Shown piece after piece: positions 8,286 through 14,680 of a stretch of DNA of 64,000 bases. Source of the stretch: Halobacillus andaensis (lineage in GTDB: Bacteria; Bacillota; Bacilli; Bacillales; Halobacillaceae). Positions within the stretch are counted from its first letter, which is position 1, and each line of letters opens with the position of its first letter. The DNA lies in contig NZ_BMEL01000001.1 of the NCBI RefSeq assembly GCF_014636475.1, positions 1,302,001 to 1,366,000 of the forward strand, in the 5' to 3' direction. The notes below the pieces were generated by a model. The model saw only the letters and a list, made by a program, of their open reading frames with translations. It was not told the DNA's origin and ran no database searches. The position numbers and the translations under genes are program-made.

Positions 8286-9137
8286 TTATTCAGGATGGAA
8301 GCCGAAAAATTCTTCTAATGTGCCGCCACTTTCATGAATATCTGTTGATAAATCTTTTCCTACGTAACGTAAATGCCACGGTTCATACTCATAGCCAGTT
8401 ATATCGCTCGTACCTTCTAAGTACCTTACAACGAAGCCATATTCGTGTGCATGATCCGCCAGCCATTTTCCTTCTTTTGTATCAATAAAGGATTGTTGAA
8501 GCTTAAATTCCATCTCGGCTGTCGTTACATCCATAGCTAACCCTGTTTGGTGTTCACTTGTACCAGGGCGAGCGGAGAACTTATCGGCTTCTTCTTGACC
8601 TTTTTCCGCTACGTTACTCTCATAAATTTGCTCTTGTGTTTCATACGATCGATAGCCAGAAGTCGCATATAATCTCATTCCTTCTTCATTCGCTGCAGCA
8701 AATAATTCTTCCAGGGCTGCTGCTGCTTCAGGCTGCATATACTTCTTCGGCAGATCTTCTTCAAAAGGAAATCGGACATCCGGCTTTACTAATTCTTCAG
8801 GCTCATACCCTTCAGGAAGCTTTCGGCTTTTATTAACCACCACTTCGATCAGATCCGGTTGTTCAATAATAGTTAAACCATCTTCATCCACTACTTCATC
8901 GAGTTCATTGGCGTAAGCATTCGGATTGGCATCTTCATGTTGTTCCTCTGACTCTTCTTCGCTGCTTTCATTTTCCTCTTCGTTCGTCTTATTTTCCTCT
9001 TCCTCAACTTGCTGCTCTTCAGATGAAGGTTCTTCTTCAGAAGGATCATTCGTTTGGTTCGTCCACTCATCTAATGAACAGGCCGTTAAAGAAAGACTTA
9101 AAGACAGCAAGAGTATAGTTGGTCGAACTCTCATCAC
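8286..9137 (-). CDS. VanY-family D-alanyl-D-alanine carboxypeptidase lipoprotein
   Basis: 283-residue exported lipoprotein with signal peptide and lipobox LTAC near residue 20, then a very acidic Glu/Ser/Asn linker (about 30-75). The VanY/DacB-like zinc peptidase domain occupies about 120-280. Motifs: SGYRSYETQ, zinc-binding SEHQTGLAMDV (His and Asp ligands), and EPWHLRYVG supplying the last His. The family trims the terminal D-Ala from peptidoglycan stem peptides, compare YodJ. No van regulatory genes adjoin, so this is wall maturation rather than vancomycin resistance. GTG or the following ATG may start it; AGGAAGG lies upstream. Confidence 0.88.
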   Translation of the reverse strand: MMRVRPTILLLSLSLSLTACSLDEWTNQTNDPSEEEPSSEEQQVEEEENKTNEEENESSEEESEEQHEDANPNAYANELDEVVDEDGLTIIEQPDLIEVVVNKSRKLPEGYEPEELVKPDVRFPFEEDLPKKYMQPEAAAALEELFAAANEEGMRLYATSGYRSYETQEQIYESNVAEKGQEEADKFSARPGTSEHQTGLAMDVTTAEMEFKLQQSFIDTKEGKWLADHAHEYGFVVRYLEGTSDITGYEYEPWHLRYVGKDLSTDIHESGGTLEEFFGFHPE

Positions 9138-9212
9138 TTAAAACCTTCCTACGTAAAAATATTCTCTCCAACTATAACATTGATGTGAATCATCTGCATA
9201 AATATTTTCAAA

Positions 9213-9240
9213 AAAAGTGCCACTCCTGAGAGAGGCACCT
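9213..9240 (-). terminator. Intrinsic terminator of the IDEAL-domain gene
   Basis: On the minus strand GTGCC ... GGCAC closes a hairpin followed by seven T residues. Confidence 0.7.
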
Positions 9241-9247
9241 GAATATA

Positions 9248-9490
9248 TTATTCCCATGTATATGGCTGATACTTTAAGCTTAATCGCTCAAATTCTGCAC
9301 GATCATTATTTGCAATGGCCATATTGATTTCTTCATCTAAGCGTTCTTTATTAAACTGAAAACTTAATTCATCGAGCAAAAGCCTTGAGGCTAATTTAAT
9401 CCCAAAGGACAATTCTCTTTTTGCAGTAATTTCACGATTTCTAAATCCAGGGTCACGACGCAGCACGTAGATTAATTTTTGCTTTCTCAT
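9248..9490 (-). CDS. Small IDEAL-domain protein
   Basis: 80-residue cytoplasmic protein. Residues ~36-73 form the IDEAL domain, a short helical module in Bacillaceae proteins such as YpiB: SRLLLDELSFQF, then LDEEINMAIANND and FERLSLKY. The domain is thought to mediate protein contacts; no enzymatic role is known. The basic N-terminus (MRKQKLIYVLRRD) is unlike YpiB. Monocistronic with its own terminator. The actual partner cannot be inferred. Confidence 0.7.
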   Translation of the reverse strand: MRKQKLIYVLRRDPGFRNREITAKRELSFGIKLASRLLLDELSFQFNKERLDEEINMAIANNDRAEFERLSLKYQPYTWE

Positions 9491-9644
9491 GAGATTACCC
9501 CCTAATTGCTTTTTTTCATTATGAAGGATTTCCTAACTTTTAGCAACAATATTCTGAATATTTAGTTATATAATTCCCGAAAATCTTCATTTTAAACCTC
9601 TATAGAGGCTTTTTGCTCGTCCGAATTTTTTTAAAAAAATAAAA

Positions 9645-9673
9645 GCTCCCTTCTAGTTAAGAGAGCTTCTATC
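9645..9673 (-). terminator. Intrinsic terminator of wrbA
   Basis: AAGCTC / GAGCTT pairing followed on the minus strand by T-rich sequence, abutting the wrbA stop codon. Confidence 0.65.
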
Positions 9674-9675
9674 TT

Positions 9676-10284
9676 TTATCCATTTACTATTTTCCCAGCC
9701 ACTTCCAACGTGCGATTTACCTGATGACGAACCGCTTGTTCAATATCTTCTTTCATATTACCTTCTCCATCTACACTAACACTTGTTCCGTACGGGTTCC
9801 CCCCGGCAGAAAAGATGGAATTATCGGAGTAACCAGGAGCCGCAACTATGGCCCCCCAGTGAAACATGCTTGTATACAAGCTTAATAGAGTGGCCTCTTG
9901 CCCACCGTGAGGGTTCTGAGCAGATGTCATAGCACTCACTACTTTGTTGACGAGTTTACCTTGCGCCCATAATCCGCCAGCCTGGTCGATGTATTGCTTC
10001 GCTTGTGCAGGAAGTGTACCAAACCTTGTAGGAAAGCTAAAAACCAGAGCGTCTGCCCAATCTAAATCCTCCACTTGCGCTTCAGGTACTTTATCTTTCG
10101 TCGCTAAGTAATGTTCTTTCCATGCAGGATTTTGTTCAATAGCTTCCATAGGTGCGAGTTCTGGGACACGAACTAGCTTCACTTCAGCTCCAGCTTTCTG
10201 AGCTGCATCTTCAGCCCATTGAGCCATTTGATAGTTCGTGCCGGTTGAACTGTAATAAATAATCGCTAATTTCACATTTGCCAT
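9676..10284 (-). CDS. wrbA: NAD(P)H:quinone oxidoreductase, WrbA-type flavoprotein
   Basis: 202-residue flavodoxin-like enzyme that reduces quinones by two electrons using FMN, so avoiding semiquinone radicals. The FMN phosphate loop YYSSTGTNYQMA opens the protein. FSFPTRFGTLPAQAKQYIDQ and SAQNPHGGQEATLLSLYTSM are typical WrbA blocks around the flavin and tetramer interface. The start is MANVKLA with AAAGGAGAGG upstream; a longer reading frame lacks a ribosome binding site. Monocistronic. Confidence 0.9.
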   Translation of the reverse strand: MANVKLAIIYYSSTGTNYQMAQWAEDAAQKAGAEVKLVRVPELAPMEAIEQNPAWKEHYLATKDKVPEAQVEDLDWADALVFSFPTRFGTLPAQAKQYIDQAGGLWAQGKLVNKVVSAMTSAQNPHGGQEATLLSLYTSMFHWGAIVAAPGYSDNSIFSAGGNPYGTSVSVDGEGNMKEDIEQAVRHQVNRTLEVAGKIVNG

Positions 10285-10412
10285 AAAAAAACCTCTCCTT
10301 TTTGAGTGTAGTTTCCTTATTGTCTCCACCATAAGATGTCATATTCACATATAGCTTTTACCCTTCTCCTCTATTCCTCAAACTAAAGAATCTTAATTTC
10401 GAGATATTTACA

Positions 10413-10443
10413 CAAAAAAAGAACCTTCCCACGAAGGTTCTAC
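10413..10443 (-). terminator. Intrinsic terminator of the 71-residue gene
   Basis: AGAACCTT / AAGGTTCT stem with loop CCCACG and a run of T on the minus strand. The stem overlaps the stop codon. Confidence 0.8.
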
Positions 10444-10655
10444 ATCACAAGGTTTAAGTATGTTGGGTATGTCCAGTATGAATCCTGCCAGCCTTGTTCA
10501 ATGGCGAGTTCTTCAAATGACAGCGCCCGACTCCCATAATAATAAATGAGCGCTTCTTCTACTTCTTGATGATCGGGGTTGTAAGTAAGGTTTAACGTCT
10601 TTGAAAATTTCATTCCTTTGACATAACCTTCAATAATAATTTTTTCTTGAATCAT
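10440..10655 (-). CDS. Conserved hypothetical small protein
   Basis: 71-residue soluble protein, not recognised. The N-terminal half reads like beta strands (EKIIIEGYVKGMKFSKTLNL) and the C-terminal half like one helix plus aromatic residues (YWTYPTYLNLVM). AGAGGGGAG before the ATG and a dedicated terminator directly after the stop support a real gene. No neighbour suggests a function. Confidence 0.6.
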   Translation of the reverse strand: MIQEKIIIEGYVKGMKFSKTLNLTYNPDHQEVEEALIYYYGSRALSFEELAIEQGWQDSYWTYPTYLNLVM

Positions 10656-10824
10656 AAATACTCCCCTCTCTGGTCAATATAAAATAAATATAAAAACTTA
10701 TAAATATGTACCCTAACTCCCCGACCTTTAATCCTATGAGTTGAGTTCATGCAAAGAACCTTACCTTCTACAAGGGATGTGCATTGGGATAGCTTTTTTT
10801 CTCTAGACCCACATGGGTTGGGTT

Positions 10825-10839
10825 TGGTAAGCTTAACCA
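10825..10839. promoter_or_regulatory. Candidate operator palindrome upstream of the CDF exporter
   Basis: TGGTAAGCTTAACCA is an almost perfect 15-bp palindrome 30 nt before the exporter start. Position and symmetry suggest a repressor or activator site (for example an MntR-type regulator), but the sequence does not match a consensus I can confirm. Confidence 0.3.
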
Positions 10840-10868
10840 TGCTTTAAGTTACGGAGTGGAGGCGCGAA

Positions 10869-11741
10869 ATGATGGGAGAATATGAAAACTTAAGAAAAGG
10901 AGAACGCGGGGCCTGGATTAGTATTATTGCTTACCTTATCCTGGCTACAGTTAAACTCATCGTGGCGTCGATCGGTAATTCAGAAGCCTTACGAGCCGAT
11001 GGATTAAATAATACAACAGATGTAGTAGCGTCTGTCGCTGTTTTAATTGGATTAAAAATCTCAAGAAAACCACCGGACGAAGATCACCATTACGGACATT
11101 TTCGCGCGGAAACCATCGCTTCATTAATTGCGGCTTTCATTATGATGACTGTTGGACTTGAAGTCATTTTTGGAACATTCCAAGATATAATCCAGCAGAA
11201 ATCAAGTGAACCTTCTTTACTAACAGCTTGGACAGCGTTATCTGCTGCTGTCGTTATGTATGGTGTGTATCGCTACAACTTAGGTCTATCTAAAAAAGTA
11301 AATAGCAATGCTCTCTATGCTGCTGCTCAAGATAACCGCTCAGATGCTCTTGTCAGTGTGGGAGCTGCAATTGGAATCTTCGGATCACAATTCGGTGCTT
11401 ATTGGCTGGATCCTTTAGCCGGTTTAATCGTCGGGTTCATCATTTGCAAAACGGCTTGGGATATTTTTAGAGACTCCAGTCATCGATTAACGGATGGATT
11501 TGATGAAGAGGAAATCGAGGAAATTCGCGAACTTATAGAGGCTCACCCCGAAGTATGGGCTGTTCGAGATGTAAAAGGTAGACTGCAAGGCAATCAGACA
11601 TTAGTTGAGGCGACGATTCATGTGAATCCAAAACTAACAATTGAGGAAGGCCATGAGATCACGGATGAAGTTGAATCCATCTTAGAGAAGAAACTTCACA
11701 TTTACTACGCTCACATTCATATTGAACCTTATGAAGAATAA
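10869..11741 (+). CDS. Cation diffusion facilitator, probably Mn(II) efflux (MneP/MneS-like)
   Basis: 290-residue CDF antiporter with six hydrophobic segments and a cytoplasmic metal-binding C-terminal domain from about residue 205. The transport-site motifs are N-N-T-T-D in TM2 (ADGLNNTTD) and D-N-R-S-D in TM5 (AAQDNRSDALVS). The NxxxD/DxxxD combination characterises manganese CDFs, whereas zinc and iron exporters usually carry His in this quartet. HHYGHFRAE in the first cytoplasmic loop is conserved in the family. A good GGAGTGGAGG precedes the start. The ~190-nt upstream region holds a palindrome but no riboswitch I can identify. Confidence 0.85.
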   Translation: MMGEYENLRKGERGAWISIIAYLILATVKLIVASIGNSEALRADGLNNTTDVVASVAVLIGLKISRKPPDEDHHYGHFRAETIASLIAAFIMMTVGLEVIFGTFQDIIQQKSSEPSLLTAWTALSAAVVMYGVYRYNLGLSKKVNSNALYAAAQDNRSDALVSVGAAIGIFGSQFGAYWLDPLAGLIVGFIICKTAWDIFRDSSHRLTDGFDEEEIEEIRELIEAHPEVWAVRDVKGRLQGNQTLVEATIHVNPKLTIEEGHEITDEVESILEKKLHIYYAHIHIEPYEE

Positions 11742-11765
11742 ACCCTGCTTTTTATTAGTCAAGCA

Positions 11766-11940
11766 CCTAAATGGCAAACATTAAAAAAGAGGTTATGCAA
11801 CCGCCTGATTCCTGTATTCAAGATAGCTCAGGTAATTTAGTTTTCGTTGAGCTTTTTGTCCTTTTACAGCCATACAAATGCCCCCTAAAAATCGTACGTT
11901 GACCCTTTGGTTTTTTTCAACGACTATTTTAAGGGGTGCA
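11766..11940 (-). mobile_element. Internally deleted IS3-family remnant
   Basis: Minus-strand remnant of an IS3-family element. The left end reads TGCACCCCTTAAAATAGTCG, followed by TTTTTAGGGGGCATTTGT and an ATG. A 26-codon frame (11793-11873) joins MAVKGQK, typical of IS3-family OrfA N-termini, directly to KLNYLSYLEYRNQAVA-stop, typical of the OrfB C-terminus. The whole transposase body is therefore missing. A decayed right end may lie at about 11766-11780 (ATTTAGGTGC). The rest of this 400-bp gene-free gap, 11941-12144, is GC-rich repeat-like sequence (11990-12110) without a gene. Confidence 0.6.
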
Positions 11941-12144
11941 CTTTATATTTAGGGTAGGTTAAATTTCAGAGTTGATATTCTTTGAAAAAGAAGGGTGCCG
12001 TTTGCTGGAACGAAATAAGTGTTTAGGAAACGACTCGCTTCCGTCATGATTCACGGAAAGCACCTCTTTCTCCTGTCCCCCTTTTTCCACACAAAAGTAA
12101 CGGAACCGTCTCGTTTAACAGCCTTTATTTAAAAAGCAGGGGGC

Positions 12145-12678
12145 TTATAACTTTTCAATCAATTCGTTAATGTCTTCCCATCCATAAGCTGTTTCTTCAT
12201 AAGTACCTTGTCCAATTGTTACTTCCTCAGCTTCTACAGGCTTCGCCCCGAGAATTTTATAGAACTTGGCTGAAGGGTTTCTCGTAAGGACCCAAACGAG
12301 CAGAGACTCGTAGCCTACTTCTTTCATTGCTTTAGCAAACGTGCTAAGCAGCATACTTCCATATCCCATACGCTGATAGTTATCAAGCATATAAATCGCG
12401 TAGATTTCCCCATCATAACTGTATTTCTTCGTTCGTTCTTTTCCTCCTGAAACAAAACCAACCACTTGACCATCGTCGTTTTCTATCACATAGGCAATTT
12501 GGCCGTTTATTGGCGATTTTAAGATCGTCTCCCATAAGGCTACACGATTTTCTAACGTAATGTTACTTAAATCTTGTTCATCAATTAAGTCCTTATATGT
12601 AGATTTCCAGCTTTGAATGTGAATATTCGCAATTTGTTCCGCGTCTTCAAATTTAGCTACCCTCAGTTGGGCCATCAT
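12145..12678 (-). CDS. GNAT-family N-acetyltransferase
   Basis: 177-residue acyl-CoA-dependent acetyltransferase. It has the GNAT order: N-terminal RVAKFEDAEQIANIHIQSW with the WKSTY motif, a central strand AIYMLDNYQRMGYGSMLLS containing the Q/RxxGxG/A acetyl-CoA pyrophosphate loop, then WVLTRNPSAKFYKILGAKPV near the C-terminus. The acceptor substrate is unknown. Either of two adjacent ATG codons could start it; AAAGGAGAGG lies upstream. Confidence 0.8.
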   Translation of the reverse strand: MMAQLRVAKFEDAEQIANIHIQSWKSTYKDLIDEQDLSNITLENRVALWETILKSPINGQIAYVIENDDGQVVGFVSGGKERTKKYSYDGEIYAIYMLDNYQRMGYGSMLLSTFAKAMKEVGYESLLVWVLTRNPSAKFYKILGAKPVEAEEVTIGQGTYEETAYGWEDINELIEKL

Positions 12679-12718
12679 GACCTCTCCTTTTCCACCTCGT
12701 TATGTTTTTATTTTAGCA

Positions 12719-12747
12719 GAAAAAAAGGCATCACGCTTGTGACACCT
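12719..12747 (-). terminator. Intrinsic terminator downstream of the Gly/Pro-repeat gene
   Basis: Minus strand GGTGTCAC / GTGATGCC stem (two wobble pairs) with loop AAGC and a run of T. Confidence 0.65.
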
Positions 12748-12765
12748 CTTTCCATCTTGCCTTAT

Positions 12766-13233
12766 TTAAAAACATTGGAAACTGGCAATTCGGTTTGTAT
12801 CAATGCCAAAATAATCCCACTGACGTCGGTTAGGCCGCCATCTATACCCAGCTACTGAAGTTCTTCCTATAAATACCGGGTAAAACCAAAAACGCCGTCC
12901 GTTGTTTAAGCGAACCCAGGTATAGCGATACAGACAGCCATAGAATGAACCAGGATCTACTGCGTATAAGCCTGGGCCTTGTGCAGAGGGCGGCGGGCTT
13001 GGCGGAGGCGGCAGCTGGGGCCCTCCACCAAACGGAGGTCTACCTGGTCCTCCAGGGCCAAACGGTCCTCCGGGTCCTCCGCCTGGACCTCCAGGGCCAA
13101 ATGGTCCACCGGGTCCTCCACCTGGACCTCCAGGGCCAAACGGTCCTCCGGGTCCCATGCCTCCTCCTGGCCCGCCCTGTCCAGGACCTAAACCAGGATA
13201 TTGTCCTCCAGGAAATCCATTTTGTCTATGCAT
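12766..13233 (-). CDS. Gly/Pro-rich repeat protein with conserved C-terminal domain
   Basis: 155-residue protein in two parts. Residues ~5-75 are low-complexity Gly/Pro with a 13-residue unit (FGPGGPGGGPGGP) repeated about three times, encoded by an in-frame 39-bp DNA repeat. A PPPPSPPP hinge follows. The C-terminal ~60 residues are rich in aromatic and Arg residues (YRYTWVRLNNGRRFWFYPV, then IGRTSVAGYRW). The architecture resembles exosporium or coat surface proteins of Bacillaceae but no localisation signal is visible. Repeats are GPGG-like rather than strict collagen GXY. Start taken at MHRQNGF with AAGGGATGG upstream. Confidence 0.65.
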   Translation of the reverse strand: MHRQNGFPGGQYPGLGPGQGGPGGGMGPGGPFGPGGPGGGPGGPFGPGGPGGGPGGPFGPGGPGRPPFGGGPQLPPPPSPPPSAQGPGLYAVDPGSFYGCLYRYTWVRLNNGRRFWFYPVFIGRTSVAGYRWRPNRRQWDYFGIDTNRIASFQCF

Positions 13234-13291
13234 AACGTTCCATCCCTTCATGGAGTTTCTTTATACGTTATGCGTAAACCTAATGGGCGTG

Positions 13292-13582
13292 CTAAAAAGT
13301 CATGATAAAAACGGAGGCAATTGCCCCTAACACAACGAGGATAATATTAAGGTTAAGCCAAGCCAACGCGCCTGCAACTAAAGCTGCAATTACTCCAATT
13401 TGCGGTGCTTCTGGCTTAACGCTTAGGATCCCAGGGAAAATAAGAGCACCTAAGGCGGCATAAGGAATCGCGTTCAGCCATCGGTCCATCCATTTAGGAA
13501 AACGAATTTGATCAACGATGAAAGCTGGCAAAAATCGTGGTACGGCCGTAACGATAGCCATTCCTATAATCATCCATACCAT
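13292..13582 (-). CDS. azlD: Branched-chain amino acid exporter small subunit AzlD
   Basis: 96-residue membrane protein with about four hydrophobic segments. It is the small partner of AzlC in the AzlC/AzlD (BrnF/BrnE) exporter for branched-chain amino acids and analogues. IGMAIVTAVPRFLPAF and RWLNAIPYAALGALIFPGIL are typical family blocks. Its ATG overlaps the azlC stop (TAATG), indicating translational coupling. No azlB regulator lies adjacent. Confidence 0.88.
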   Translation of the reverse strand: MVWMIIGMAIVTAVPRFLPAFIVDQIRFPKWMDRWLNAIPYAALGALIFPGILSVKPEAPQIGVIAALVAGALAWLNLNIILVVLGAIASVFIMTF

Positions 13583-14313
13583 TATTCTTCCTCCTCATCA
13601 TCTAAAATCCAGATACCGCTTGCTCCTCCAAGGAGAGTCCCAACTACGATCGCCCACCCTTGGCTCATCCCCCAAATCTGGCATACATAATTGATAACCA
13701 TTGCTGCAAGTGCAATGTAAGCAATTCGATTATTTTTTTTTACAGAAGGGATAAGTAAACCAATGAACATTGCATACAATGCTACCCCCATACTCTCGCT
13801 TAAACGTTGGGGTATCACATCCCCTAACACCCCACCAAGAAACGAGCCGCCGACCCAAGACAGATAAGCCGTTAACATTAAAGAAGCATAAAACCATGCT
13901 CCGAACTCCTCTTTTGCTTCACGCTTATGTAAAGAAGACATCGTAAACGTTTCATCTGTTAAACCCAGAGACAACGGAACTTTAGCTCTTAATCCAATCG
14001 TTCGCAGACGATTCATGAAAGATAAACTCATAACAAAATGGCGGAAGTTTAATACAAAGGTAGCGATAATTATTTCAATAGCTCCTGTCCCTGCGGCTGC
14101 CATGCTAACCGCTAAAAATTGCGCGGCTCCTGCAAAGACAAGTACGCTCATTAACGTTAGTTCCATATTTGTCATTCCTGACTGTCCAGCTAACACTCCA
14201 TAAGTTAATGCTACAGGTATATAGCCTAGCATAATCGGGAATCCAGCCATAATGCCCCGTCTAACCATTTGCAGCCGGGTGTATTGCATCATTTGTGCGG
14301 CTTCTGAATTCAT
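13582..14313 (-). CDS. azlC: Branched-chain amino acid exporter large subunit AzlC
   Basis: 243-residue membrane protein with seven or eight hydrophobic segments, from the AzlC family. FPIMLGYIPVALTYGVLAGQ, the family hallmark VFAGAAQFLAV and NFRHFVMSLSF are evident. It forms the exporter with AzlD encoded immediately downstream. The start is the MNSEAAQ methionine, with GGAAGGAGA upstream. Confidence 0.9.
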   Translation of the reverse strand: MNSEAAQMMQYTRLQMVRRGIMAGFPIMLGYIPVALTYGVLAGQSGMTNMELTLMSVLVFAGAAQFLAVSMAAAGTGAIEIIIATFVLNFRHFVMSLSFMNRLRTIGLRAKVPLSLGLTDETFTMSSLHKREAKEEFGAWFYASLMLTAYLSWVGGSFLGGVLGDVIPQRLSESMGVALYAMFIGLLIPSVKKNNRIAYIALAAMVINYVCQIWGMSQGWAIVVGTLLGGASGIWILDDEEEE

Positions 14314-14377
14314 TGTCCAAGTCTCCTTCCACCAAATTTCCACTATTATACATGATTCGTTTTTAGTTGAAAATAAA

Positions 14378-14406
14378 TTGACATCTTTTAAATTCTATCT
14401 TATGAT
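14378..14406 (+). promoter_or_regulatory. SigA promoter of the T-box/nhaC transcript
   Basis: Perfect -35 TTGACA, a 17-nt spacer and -10 TATGAT. The start point should fall near 14413, immediately ahead of the T-box RNA. Confidence 0.85.
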
Positions 14407-14412
14407 TTACAA

Positions 14413-14660
14413 TGATTCTTCAGCGCATAAAAGCGTTCAAGCATGAAAATACCATCGTGATTACGCTCATCTCGAAGTAAAGGGTCAAAGAGCAGTTAAT
14501 AGAGACTGGGCAGCCGCTGAAAACCCAGGCCTTTTTCCCTTGAATGACAAGATGAACATTACGCGTGATCCTTACTATAAAGTGGATGATTTTTATCATC
14601 AACTAGGGTGGTACCGCGGAGAACAGCTTCGTCCCTATAAACAGGGGCGGAGTTTTTTAT
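14413..14660 (+). promoter_or_regulatory. T-box riboswitch controlling the NhaC-family gene
   Basis: Full-length T-box leader. The antiterminator core AGGGTGGTACCGCG lies at 14605-14618. An intrinsic terminator CTTCGTCCCT / AGGGGCGGAG plus T6 lies at 14627-14658. Stem I can be folded by hand: an ACGCTCATCTCG arm pairs with CAAGATGAAC (wobbles allowed), the loop E-like AGTA (14476-14479) faces GAATGA (14542-14547), and the distal hairpin is CTGGG / CCCAG (14506-14528). The codon in the specifier position reads ATG (14544-14546), suggesting tRNA-Met, but one-base register shifts are possible. Uncharged tRNA should permit read-through. Confidence 0.9.
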
Positions 14661-14680
14661 GATTTTAGGGGGTATAAAAG

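Noticed and set aside
10652-10840. 62-codon minus-strand frame upstream of the 71-residue gene
   Set aside because: No ribosome binding site and no hydrophobic or domain pattern; it lies in the leader region of the divergent CDF gene.
10680-10868. A yybP-ykoY manganese riboswitch before the CDF gene
   Set aside because: Considered because of the Mn-type exporter, but the conserved GGGGAGUAG-type core is not in the plus-strand leader.
13020-13160. Regular direct repeats that could suggest CRISPR
   Set aside because: Units are 39 bp, contiguous, in frame and encode Gly/Pro repeats, with no spacers and no cas genes nearby.
12945-13235. Long plus-strand frames opposite the Gly/Pro-repeat gene
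   Set aside because: Shadows created by the GGTCC-type 39-bp repeat; the minus-strand protein has a conserved non-repeat domain and a ribosome binding site.
14552-14662. Short frame starting MNITRDPYYK within the T-box
   Set aside because: It overlaps the antiterminator and terminator, whose conservation explains the sequence; no ribosome binding site.
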